From Pseudoxanthomonas sp. (lineage in GTDB: Bacteria; Pseudomonadota; Gammaproteobacteria; Xanthomonadales; Xanthomonadaceae): DNA of 64,000 nt. Each line of letters starts with the position of its first letter. Within the stretch, counting starts at the first letter, position 1. The stretch covers positions 1-64,000 of the forward strand of contig NZ_PKDG01000025.1 of NCBI RefSeq assembly GCF_002863005.1, given 5' to 3'. Positions 29,407 to 36,368 of this stretch are shown piece by piece. The position numbers were made by a program, and so were the translations under genes. The notes below the pieces were generated by a model. The model was given only the letters and a program-made list of their open reading frames with translations, did not search any database and was not told where the DNA came from.

Positions 29407-30135
29407 ATGGATTACGGTGAGACGAAATCGGACGATGGCGCAGTGCCCGTGCTGTATGCGGATGCGCAGATCGCAGTGGTCAACAAGCCCGCGGGCGTGA
29501 TGGCGCACGACAGCAAGCTCGCCGGCGGCGAGACGGACTTCGTCGCCGACCGACTGCGCGCGCAGTTCGGCAAGCCGATCTTCCTGATCCATCGGCTCGA
29601 TCGCGCGACCAGCGGCTGCCTGCTGGTGGCGTTCGACCGCGAGAGTGCCTCGACGCTCGGCAAGGTGCTGATGTCGCGCGAGGTCGAGAAGGATTACCTG
29701 GCCGTGTGCCGCGGCTGGCCGGAGCCGGATTTCACCGTCGACCATCCGCTGGATGGCGGCCCGGGCAAGCCTGAGAAGAAGCCGTCGGTGACGCGCTTCG
29801 TGCGCCTGGCCACGGGCGAGCTGCCGCTGCCGTCCGTCGGCTTCGAGACCTCGCGCTATGCGTTGTTGCGCTGCCAGCCGGAGACCGGCCGCTTCCGCCA
29901 GATCCGCCGGCACCTGAAGCACGCGTTCCATCACCTCATCGGCGATACCAGCCACGGCGATGGCCGCCACAACCGCAACTTCCGCATGCAGGGCGTGCAC
30001 CGCATGCTGCTGCACGCGGTGCGGTTGTCGTTCGCGCATCCGTTGACCGGCGCGCGCATCGAGGCGGTGGCGCCGCTGGATGCGGAGTTCCGCAAGGCGT
30101 TCGCCCTGTTCGGGTGGGAAGAGGACCTGCGCTGA
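29407..30135 (+). CDS. Pseudouridine synthase, TruC-like (RluA family)
   Basis: A 242-residue RluA-family enzyme that converts a uridine in tRNA or rRNA to pseudouridine. The catalytic Asp is in IHRLDRATSG. YADAQIAVVNKPAGV near the start and the C-terminal RRHLKHAFHHLIGDTSHGDGRHN match TruC, which modifies U65 of tRNA; LLHAVRLSFAHP follows. The ATG at 29407 starts just before the conserved domain; the frame is open upstream through the start of the M16 gene on the other strand, which is ignored. It diverges from that gene. Confidence 0.9.
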   Translation: MDYGETKSDDGAVPVLYADAQIAVVNKPAGVMAHDSKLAGGETDFVADRLRAQFGKPIFLIHRLDRATSGCLLVAFDRESASTLGKVLMSREVEKDYLAVCRGWPEPDFTVDHPLDGGPGKPEKKPSVTRFVRLATGELPLPSVGFETSRYALLRCQPETGRFRQIRRHLKHAFHHLIGDTSHGDGRHNRNFRMQGVHRMLLHAVRLSFAHPLTGARIEAVAPLDAEFRKAFALFGWEEDLR

Positions 30136-30234
30136 TTCCGTAACGCCTTGATGCGGAAGGGATGCGGCATTTGCCCGATGACGCCGCAGCACGGTGTCGC
30201 GAAGGTGGGGCTCCTTTCCCCGGAGCGCGCCGCC

Positions 30235-31014
30235 ATGTCCTCTCCCCGCATCTACGACCTGCCCACGCGGGTCTTCCACTGGACCTTCGCGGGCTTGTTC
30301 GCCGCCGCGTACGCCATCGGCAGTACGGTCGATGACGAGTCGCCGCGGTTCGTGCTGCACATGCTGGCCGGTGGTCTGCTGGGGACGGCGGTACTGCTGC
30401 GCCTGCTGTGGGGCGTGGTGGGAACACGGCATGCGCGACTGTCGGACTTCAGTCTGGGCCCCGCCGCGTTGGGACGCTATCTACAGGGCGTGCTGTTTGG
30501 GCGGACACGGGCATGGGCGGGACACAACCCTGCCTCCAGCTGGGCTGCGCTGGCGATGATGGGGCTGGGGCTGGGGCTGGCGGCCACCGGACTGACGATG
30601 GTCGCGGGGCGCGCGCCGCACGCCGTGGAGGAAGTTCACGAGGTGCTCGCCAACGCTTTCCTGGCCGTGGTGTTGTTGCATGTGGCCGGCGTGCTGGTGC
30701 ACGTACTGCGACACCGCGACGCACTTCCGCTGAGCATGGTGACGGGGCGCAAGCGCGGCATTCCCGCCGGAGAGACCGATGTGCGTCCGCACGCGGGGGT
30801 GGCGGTCGCGTTCGTGGCGGTGCTGGTGGCGGTGGGCGCAGGTGTCGCGAGTCGCTACGATGCCAACCGTGGCCGCGTCACGCTCTTCGGCCAGACGCTG
30901 ATGCTTCGTGAGGCCGACGAAGACACCGGACAACGGAGCGGGGACCACGACGAGCAGGCCGACCAGGACGCGCATGCGCGCGGGGAGCAGACCGAGCATG
31001 TCTCCCACGGTTGA
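30235..31014 (+). CDS. Cytochrome b561-type membrane protein with acidic/His-rich tail
   Basis: A 259-residue membrane protein with four or five helices and the His pattern of Ni/Fe-hydrogenase-type cytochrome b subunits: RVFHW in helix 1, VLHML in helix 2, EEVHEV before helix 4 and VVLLHVAGVLVH in helix 4. Those His residues should bind two b hemes that move electrons across the inner membrane. The last 35 residues form a hydrophilic tail rich in Asp, Glu and His (DHDEQADQDAH, EHVSHG) that may bind metal. GGAG precedes the start at 30235. Its 3' end overlaps the next gene by 17 nt. Electron donors usually encoded next to such proteins (cytochrome c, hydrogenase) are absent. Confidence 0.8.
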   Translation: MSSPRIYDLPTRVFHWTFAGLFAAAYAIGSTVDDESPRFVLHMLAGGLLGTAVLLRLLWGVVGTRHARLSDFSLGPAALGRYLQGVLFGRTRAWAGHNPASSWAALAMMGLGLGLAATGLTMVAGRAPHAVEEVHEVLANAFLAVVLLHVAGVLVHVLRHRDALPLSMVTGRKRGIPAGETDVRPHAGVAVAFVAVLVAVGAGVASRYDANRGRVTLFGQTLMLREADEDTGQRSGDHDEQADQDAHARGEQTEHVSHG

Positions 31015-31579
31015 GCATCGCCCCCTGCGGGGCAGCGAACGCAGCGTCATTGCAGGCGTCCTGCTGCTGATCGCGCTGCTGGTGGTCACGGATGTCGTGG
31101 GCGATCTGCGGCAGGGCGCGTCCGCCTGGCATGTGGCACTGGAGATCCTCGCCGCCGGGCTGGCCCTGCTGGGCGCCATGCACTTGCTGCGCAGCGCGCT
31201 GCGCCTGCGCCGTCGCCTGGTCCGGCAGGCGGAAGATCTCAGCCAGGTACGCGCACAGGCCGACGCGTGGCGGCAGCAGGCGCGACGGCATGTGGAAGGA
31301 CTGTCGCGCTCCATCGATCTGCAGCTGGATGGATGGCGCCTGTCGCCCGCCGAGAAAGAAGTCGCCTTCCTGCTGCTGAAGGGGCTGGGACTGCGCGAAA
31401 TCGCGGAGCTGCGCGGCACCCACGAGAAAACGGTGCGCGCGCAGTCGGCGTCGATCTACGCCAAGGCCGGGCTGGCGGGACGTTCGGAACTCGCTGCGTT
31501 CTTCCTCGAGGATCTGCTGGTGCCGCGTGGCGCCACAGATGCAGGAATCAGCCGACCCGCAGTGCCGCCAGCACCATGA
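30998..31579 (+). CDS. Membrane-anchored LuxR-type transcription regulator
   Basis: A 193-residue protein that starts inside the cytochrome b gene. Two hydrophobic helices (about residues 15-37 and 45-68) are followed by a charged linker likely to be a coiled coil (LRLRRRLVRQAEDLSQVRAQ) and then a C-terminal LuxR helix-turn-helix: LSPAEKEVAFLLLKGLGLRE, IAELRGTHEKTVRAQSASIY and AKAGLAGRSELAAFFLEDLL. There is no receiver or autoinducer domain, so the membrane part is the only candidate sensor. Overlap with the cytochrome b gene suggests a shared job such as redox sensing; this is inference. Its end overlaps the convergent MAPEG gene by 32 nt. Confidence 0.8.
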   Translation: MSPTVEHRPLRGSERSVIAGVLLLIALLVVTDVVGDLRQGASAWHVALEILAAGLALLGAMHLLRSALRLRRRLVRQAEDLSQVRAQADAWRQQARRHVEGLSRSIDLQLDGWRLSPAEKEVAFLLLKGLGLREIAELRGTHEKTVRAQSASIYAKAGLAGRSELAAFFLEDLLVPRGATDAGISRPAVPPAP

Positions 31580-31940
31580 GCCCCACGGCGCACAGCATGC
31601 CCACCAGCCACGACAGGCTGCGCAGCGTGTGCTTGTCGGAGAGGTAGAACACGCCATGAAGCACGCGCGCGATGACGAAGCCGATGGCCAGCGGCGAAAT
31701 CGTGTCCGCCGGTACGCCGGCCAGCTGCGCCATCAGCACGCCGGCGACGAAGGCGGGGAACGCTTCGAAGCCGTTGAGGTGCGCCGCGTTGGCGCGCTGC
31801 ACCTTGTAGTTGCCTTCCTGCTTGGCGACCCATGCGCGCGGATTGCGGTTGTTGTAGCGCTCGCCCGAGCGCTTGGCGATGAAGACCCACAGGTACGGCA
31901 GCAGGGCGGTGACCAGGATGCACCAGTAAGCGATGGACAT
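31548..31940 (-). CDS. MAPEG family membrane protein
   Basis: A 130-residue four-helix inner-membrane protein of the membrane-associated eicosanoid/glutathione metabolism (MAPEG) family. The signature runs ERYNNRNPRAW, then KVQRANAAHLNGFEAFPAF, with IARVLHGVFYLSD in helix 3. Bacterial members are usually annotated only by family; some use glutathione. GGAGG 7 nt before the ATG at 31940 fixes the start. Its last 32 nt overlap the end of the LuxR-type gene on the other strand. Confidence 0.9.
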   Translation of the reverse strand: MSIAYWCILVTALLPYLWVFIAKRSGERYNNRNPRAWVAKQEGNYKVQRANAAHLNGFEAFPAFVAGVLMAQLAGVPADTISPLAIGFVIARVLHGVFYLSDKHTLRSLSWLVGMLCAVGLMVLAALRVG

Positions 31941-32000
31941 GATGTTTCCTCCGAGGATGGCGCAGGGTAGTGGGTACGGCAGTGGGGCGTCCATGCTTCT

Positions 32001-32045
32001 GCTTCTCTCCTCCGTGGCCGGGGGGAGAGGGCCGGGGTGAGGGAA
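32001..32045. repeat. Single extragenic palindrome of the CTCTCC...GGGGAGAGGG...GGGTGAGGG family
   Basis: CTTCTCTCCTCCGTGGCC followed by GGGGGGAGAGGGCC and GGGGTGAGGG. Weaker member of the family seen at 16453 and 26249, here upstream of the MAPEG gene. Confidence 0.5.
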
Positions 32046-32080
32046 CGCGATGGAATGGGATCGGGCGCGAGGCAAACTGT

Positions 32081-32147
32081 TGTGGGAGCGACGTAAGTCG
32101 CGATGGGCCACCGTTAACGCCTCATCGCGACTTACGTCGCTCCCACA
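32081..32147. repeat. REP pair, GGGAGCGACGTAAGTCGCGA family, copy 2
   Basis: Perfect 25-bp arms at 32081-32105 and 32123-32147 in inverted orientation with a 17-bp centre; each arm contains GCGACGTAAGTCGC. The two arms together can form one long cruciform. Lies between the MAPEG and M28 peptidase genes. Confidence 0.92.
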
Positions 32148-32180
32148 GGAGAAAGGGCCAGTCGATCGCAGGGCCGGGAA

Positions 32181-32212
32181 CCAAAGAAAACGGCGCCTTG
32201 CGGCGCCGTTTT
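32181..32212 (-). terminator. Intrinsic terminator of the M28 peptidase gene
   Basis: Stem AAAACGGCGCC (32187-32197) with GGCGCCGTTTT (32202-32212), 4-nt loop. On the minus strand the T run TTTTCTTT follows, which suits the minus-strand gene ending at 32238; the plus strand also has a short T run, so it can act both ways. Confidence 0.88.
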
Positions 32213-32237
32213 CGTGTGTGTCCGACTGCAGCGAGGC

Positions 32238-33941
32238 TCACTGCTTCGCCGGTTCGGCCTTCATCATCCTGTCGCGCGCGGCCTTGAAAGGATTGCCTTC
32301 GTACCAGTTCGGCCAGGTGCCGGCGACGGCCAGGTCCTTGCCAACGCCGTACAGCGCCTGCAGGTCCTGCACGACGCCGTCCAGCTTCCATCCCGCGTGC
32401 ATTTCGTCACTCGGCTGGTGGTAACGCTTGGCGTACTCCTCGCTCGCCGCCTTGCCGGCGTCTACGCCGCCTTCCAGCAGGTCGTTGCCGCCCTTGGCGT
32501 ACAGCGCCGGCACGCCAGCCTTGGCGAAGTTGAAGTGGTCGCTGCGGAAGTAGTAGCCACCCGCCGGATTGCCTTCCTCGGCCAGCACGCGCCCCTGCTG
32601 GTCGGCGTACACCTTCAGCATGTCTTCCAGCTGCGAGTTGCCCTTGCCCGTGACGACGAAGTCGCGCGACTTGCCGCCCACGCTCATCGCGTCGAGGTTG
32701 ATGACGCCCGCGATCTTGTCGAGCGGGAAGGTCGGGTGCGCGACGTAGTACTTGGAACCCAGCAGGCCGGACTCCTCCAGCGTCACCGCCACGAACACCA
32801 CCGAGCGCGCCGGCTTCGGGTCCTGGTGGGCGAACGCCTCGGCGATCTCCAGGATGCCGGCCACGCCGGTCGCGTTGTCGACCGCACCGTTGTAGATGTT
32901 GTCGCCCTCTTCGCCTTCATGCTTGCCCAGGTGGTCCCAGTGGGCCATGTACAGCACGGCTTCGTCGGGCTTGCTGGCGCCCGGCAGCACGCCGATGACG
33001 TTACGCGAGGTCTTCTCGGTGATGCTGCTCTTCAGCGTCGCGGACACCTGCGCCTTCAGCGGCACCGGCTTGAAGCCGCGCTTGCCGGCGTTCGCATAAG
33101 CCGCGTCCAGGTCCAGGCCGGCATCGGCGAACAGCTGCTTCGCGGCGTCGGCACTCAGCCAGCCCTGCAGCGGGATGCGCTTTTCCGGATCGTCCTTCGC
33201 CGGCAGGTCGTACTGCGGGCCGGCCCAGGAGTTCTTCACCACGTCCCAGCCGTAGCTGGCGCCGGCGGTGTCGTGCACGATCAGCGCGGCGGCGGCGCCC
33301 TTGCGCGCGGCTTCCTCGAACTTGTACGTCCAGCGGCCGTAGTAGGTCATGCGGTTGCCGCCGAACAGCGTCTCGTCCTTGCCATGGAAGCCGGGATCGT
33401 TGACGAACATCACCACGGTCTTGCCGGTCCAGTCCTGGCCGGCGTAGTCGTTCCACTGCTGCTCCGGCGCATCCACGCCGTAGCCCACGAACACCAGCTC
33501 GCTGGCATCCAGCTTGACGTCGGTCTGGCCGGTGCGGGTGCCGATGACATAGTCGGTGCCGAACGTCAGGTCGCGCGCGCCCTTGGCCGTGGTCAGCTTC
33601 AGCGTGGTGGCGGATTCGTCCGCGGTGGTCTCCACCATCGGCACGTCCTGGAAGTAGCTGCCGTTGTTGCCCGGCTGCAGGCCGATGCGCTTCATCTGCG
33701 TCTCGAGGTAGGCGGCGGTCTTCTCTTCGCCGGCCGAGCCGGGCGCGCGGCCCTCGAATGCGTCGGACGACAGCGTCTTCACCATGTCGGCGAAGTCGGC
33801 CTCGGTGATGTCGGCGGTGAAGGTGTGCGCCGCGGCGGGCGGCGTGGCGGCTTCGGGCGCTGCGGCGGGCGCCTCGGGTTCCTGCTTGCACGCGGCCAGG
33901 GCGGCGGTGGCGGCAAGCACCAGCATCAACTTGCGGGGCAT
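32238..33941 (-). CDS. M28 family metallopeptidase with PA domain, lipoprotein
   Basis: A 567-residue exported aminopeptidase-type enzyme. MPRKLMLVLAATAALAAC is a lipoprotein signal with Cys18. A protease-associated (PA) insert of about residues 140-290 precedes the M28 core. Zinc ligands can be read in YMAHWDHLG (His, Asp), NGAVDNATG (Asp), TLEESGLLGS (Glu-Glu), INLDAMS (Asp) and KRYHQPSDE (His), giving the usual two-zinc centre. Relatives include Xanthomonas and Stenotrophomonas exported peptidases and glutamate-carboxypeptidase-like enzymes. The mRNA start site sits in a perfect hairpin (33940-33970). A REP pair and terminator follow the gene. Confidence 0.92.
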   Translation of the reverse strand: MPRKLMLVLAATAALAACKQEPEAPAAAPEAATPPAAAHTFTADITEADFADMVKTLSSDAFEGRAPGSAGEEKTAAYLETQMKRIGLQPGNNGSYFQDVPMVETTADESATTLKLTTAKGARDLTFGTDYVIGTRTGQTDVKLDASELVFVGYGVDAPEQQWNDYAGQDWTGKTVVMFVNDPGFHGKDETLFGGNRMTYYGRWTYKFEEAARKGAAAALIVHDTAGASYGWDVVKNSWAGPQYDLPAKDDPEKRIPLQGWLSADAAKQLFADAGLDLDAAYANAGKRGFKPVPLKAQVSATLKSSITEKTSRNVIGVLPGASKPDEAVLYMAHWDHLGKHEGEEGDNIYNGAVDNATGVAGILEIAEAFAHQDPKPARSVVFVAVTLEESGLLGSKYYVAHPTFPLDKIAGVINLDAMSVGGKSRDFVVTGKGNSQLEDMLKVYADQQGRVLAEEGNPAGGYYFRSDHFNFAKAGVPALYAKGGNDLLEGGVDAGKAASEEYAKRYHQPSDEMHAGWKLDGVVQDLQALYGVGKDLAVAGTWPNWYEGNPFKAARDRMMKAEPAKQ

Positions 33942-33970
33942 CGGGATTCCTCAACGAACGGAATCCCGAT
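33940..33970 (-). promoter_or_regulatory. Perfect 11-bp hairpin enclosing the ribosome site and start codon of the M28 gene
   Basis: On the mRNA (minus strand) ATCGGGATTCC (33970-33960), a 9-nt loop GTTCGTTGA and GGAATCCCGAT (33950-33940) pair completely. The Shine-Dalgarno bases GAGGA straddle loop and stem, and the A and U of the AUG (33941, 33940) are in the last two base pairs. Folded RNA should block initiation, so it may act as a thermosensor, protein-binding site or coupling device. Confidence 0.6.
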
Positions 33971-33982
33971 TCTAGCCACAAT

Positions 33983-34011
33983 GGGCGGCCCGGACCCGTG
34001 CCGGACCGCCC
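33983..34011 (-). terminator. GC hairpin after the VNGSI-repeat protein gene
   Basis: Stem GGGCGGCCCGG (33983-33993) against CCGGACCGCCC (34001-34011) with one internal mismatch pair region and a 7-nt loop, 11 nt past the stop of the minus-strand gene. The T tract is weak. Confidence 0.4.
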
Positions 34012-34021
34012 GTGCGCGGGG

Positions 34022-34684
34022 TTACTCGGTAGGTGCGGTGTCGGTGCTGAACGGTTTGGCGGTGGCGCCGGTCACCGGGCCGATCTTGGCGCTGGTGTGC
34101 ACGTACAGCACGACCGGACGCTCGAACACCAGCGGGCCGGTCACCTCGGCGTTGGGGCCGATCACGATGCGCGGCGGCTTCTTGTTGTCGGTGTTGAAGA
34201 AGCCCGTGGACTTCTGCACGCGCAGGCCGCCGCGGACCTTCGAACCGACGCCGACGGTGATGTCGCCGCGCACCGTCGTGATCTCGCCGCCGACCTGCGT
34301 GCTGACGATGCCGATGGCGCCGTTGACGGTTTCGATGTCGCCACCGACCACGCCGCCGCGATCGATGAAGATGCTGCCGTTGACCGTTTCGACGTCCTTG
34401 CGGACGTTGACGTCCTTGCCCGCGCGGATCGAGCCGTTGACGGTCTCCAGCGATTCGGCCACGGCCTTGTCGCCGATGTTGATGCTGCCGTTGACGGTGC
34501 TGGCGTCTTCGGTGGTGGCGCCTTCGCCGATGCGGATGCTGCCGTTGACGGTGTCCAGGTCGCCGTAGGTCTGGCCGGCGTCGGCGGTGATGCTGCCGTT
34601 GACCTTGGAGATTTCCTGCTGCGCCAACGCGGGCGTGGCGGCCAGGGCCAGGGTCAGCAGCAGGGCGGTGCGGGGACGGATCAT
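34022..34684 (-). CDS. Exported protein of seven VNGSI repeats, beta-helix-like
   Basis: A 220-residue protein with signal peptide MIRPRTALLLTLALAATPALA. The mature part is seven consecutive repeats of about 17-21 residues, each starting (D/E/S)TVNGSI(R/N)IG-like: SKVNGSI, DTVNGSI, STVNGSI, ETVNGSI, ETVNGSI, ETVNGAI and TTVRGDI. The pattern predicts a right-handed beta-helix or bactofilin/DUF4097-like solenoid. The C-terminal 50 residues are not repeated. It is divergent to gpmI. Likely periplasmic or surface-located; the function is unknown. Confidence 0.8.
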   Translation of the reverse strand: MIRPRTALLLTLALAATPALAQQEISKVNGSITADAGQTYGDLDTVNGSIRIGEGATTEDASTVNGSINIGDKAVAESLETVNGSIRAGKDVNVRKDVETVNGSIFIDRGGVVGGDIETVNGAIGIVSTQVGGEITTVRGDITVGVGSKVRGGLRVQKSTGFFNTDNKKPPRIVIGPNAEVTGPLVFERPVVLYVHTSAKIGPVTGATAKPFSTDTAPTE

Positions 34685-34820
34685 GGGGTTGCCTCTTGGG
34701 TGGTCTCGTATCGGTCTGATGCACCGGCGTGACGGAGGGTTTAAACACCGCCGTGCCGGAGTGGATGGCACCATGCTTCGCTACAATCGTCACCTGCCTG
34801 AAGTCACTGGAATCTCGCCC

Positions 34821-36368
34821 GTGTCCGCATCTGCCCCGTCCGTGAAGCGCCCCAAGCCTGTCGTGCTGTTGATCCTGGATGGCTGGGGGCACCGTGAAGA
34901 TCCCGCCGACAACGCGCTGGCGCAGGCCGATCTGCCGAACTGGCGCCGCCTGCTGGCGACCGCGCCGCACACGTTGATACATACCGAAGGCCGCCATGTC
35001 GGCCTGCCGGACGGTCAGATGGGCAATTCGGAAGTGGGCCACATGAACCTGGGCGCAGGCCGCATCGTCTACCAGGACCTGACCCGCATCGACGCCGCGA
35101 TCGAAGACGGCAGCTTCTTCGCCAACGCCGAGCTGGTCGCCGCGTGCGACGCGGCCAAGGCCGACGGCAGGACCCTGCACGTGTTCGGCCTGCTGTCGCC
35201 GGGTGGCGTGCACAGCCACGAGCTGCACATCTTCGCGATGCTCGACCTCGCCAAGCGCCAGGGCGTTCCGCGCGTCGCGGTCCACGCCTTCCTCGACGGC
35301 CGCGATACGCCGCCCAAGTCGGCCGAGCCCAGCCTGCGTGCGCTGCAGGATCGATGCGCGACGCTCGGCAACGCGCACGTCGCCTCGGTCAGCGGGCGCT
35401 ACTACGCGATGGACCGCGACAAGCGCTGGGACCGCGTGCGGCTGGCGTGGGATGCGATGGTCGAGGCGAAGAGCGAGCACCATGCCGCCAGTGGCGTCGC
35501 CGCGCTGGAAGCCGCGTATGCGCGCGGCGAGAACGACGAGTTCGTGTTGCCCACCGTCATCGACGGCGCAACGCCGATGGCCGATGGCGATGCGGTGGTG
35601 TTCATGAATTTCCGCGCCGACCGCGCGCGCCAGCTGACCGCGGCGTTCGTGTCGCCGGCGTTCGACGGCTTCGAGCGGCGCGTGCCGGCGCTGGCGCGTT
35701 ACGTCTGCCTGACCGAATACGACGCCAAGCTGCCGGCGCCGGTGGCGTTCGCGCCGGACGACCTGCGCGAGACCTTCGGCGAGCTGCTGGCCGAACACGG
35801 CCTCACCCAGCTGCGCATCGCCGAGACCGAGAAGTACGCGCACGTGACGTTCTTCTTCAGCGGCGGCCGCGAGGACGTGTTCGCCGGCGAGGAGCGCATC
35901 CTGGTGCCGAGCCCGAAGGTCGCGACCTACGACCTGCAGCCGGAAATGAGCTGCCCCGAGCTGACCGAGAAGCTGGTGGCGGCGATCGGGTCGGGCCGGT
36001 TCGACGCGATCGTCTGCAACATCGCCAACCCCGACATGGTCGGCCACAGCGGCGACCTGCAGGCGGCGATCCTCGCCGCGCAGGCGGTGGACAAGGCGAT
36101 CGGCGAGGTCGATGCCGCGGTGCGCGCCGCGGGTGGCGCACTCATCATCACTGCGGACCACGGCAATCTGGAAATGATGCGCGACCCTGACACCGGCCAG
36201 CCGCACACGGCGCACACCGTGGGTCCTGTCCCGCTGGTTTATGTGGGCGAGCGCGCGGCGACGTTGCGCAGCGGCGGTGCGCTCCGCGATGTAGCGCCCA
36301 CGCTGCTCGACCTGCTCGGCCTGCCGCAGCCGGCCGACATGAGCGGCCGCAGCCTGATCGACCCCTGA
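34821..36368 (+). CDS. gpmI: 2,3-bisphosphoglycerate-independent phosphoglycerate mutase
   Basis: A 515-residue cytoplasmic glycolytic enzyme interconverting 3- and 2-phosphoglycerate with two manganese ions. Metal and catalytic motifs are intact: LLILDGWGHR, MGNSEVGHMNLGAG with the phosphorylated Ser, FLDGRDTPP, NFRADRARQL, NIANPDMVGHSG and ITADHGN. A GTG start at 34821 gives the family length of about 515; an upstream in-frame ATG at 34773 would add 16 residues and is separated from it by a TACAAT box (34782-34787) that may be the promoter. Its stop overlaps the envC start (TGATG). The gpmI-envC order is conserved in many gammaproteobacteria. Confidence 0.95.
   Translation: MSASAPSVKRPKPVVLLILDGWGHREDPADNALAQADLPNWRRLLATAPHTLIHTEGRHVGLPDGQMGNSEVGHMNLGAGRIVYQDLTRIDAAIEDGSFFANAELVAACDAAKADGRTLHVFGLLSPGGVHSHELHIFAMLDLAKRQGVPRVAVHAFLDGRDTPPKSAEPSLRALQDRCATLGNAHVASVSGRYYAMDRDKRWDRVRLAWDAMVEAKSEHHAASGVAALEAAYARGENDEFVLPTVIDGATPMADGDAVVFMNFRADRARQLTAAFVSPAFDGFERRVPALARYVCLTEYDAKLPAPVAFAPDDLRETFGELLAEHGLTQLRIAETEKYAHVTFFFSGGREDVFAGEERILVPSPKVATYDLQPEMSCPELTEKLVAAIGSGRFDAIVCNIANPDMVGHSGDLQAAILAAQAVDKAIGEVDAAVRAAGGALIITADHGNLEMMRDPDTGQPHTAHTVGPVPLVYVGERAATLRSGGALRDVAPTLLDLLGLPQPADMSGRSLIDP

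Noticed and set aside
33940-33970. Intrinsic terminator
   Set aside because: No T tract follows and the stem includes the start codon of the M28 gene, so a translational control role fits better.
32214-34568. 784-codon plus-strand frame
   Set aside because: Antisense to the M28 peptidase and VNGSI-repeat genes; no recognisable protein features.
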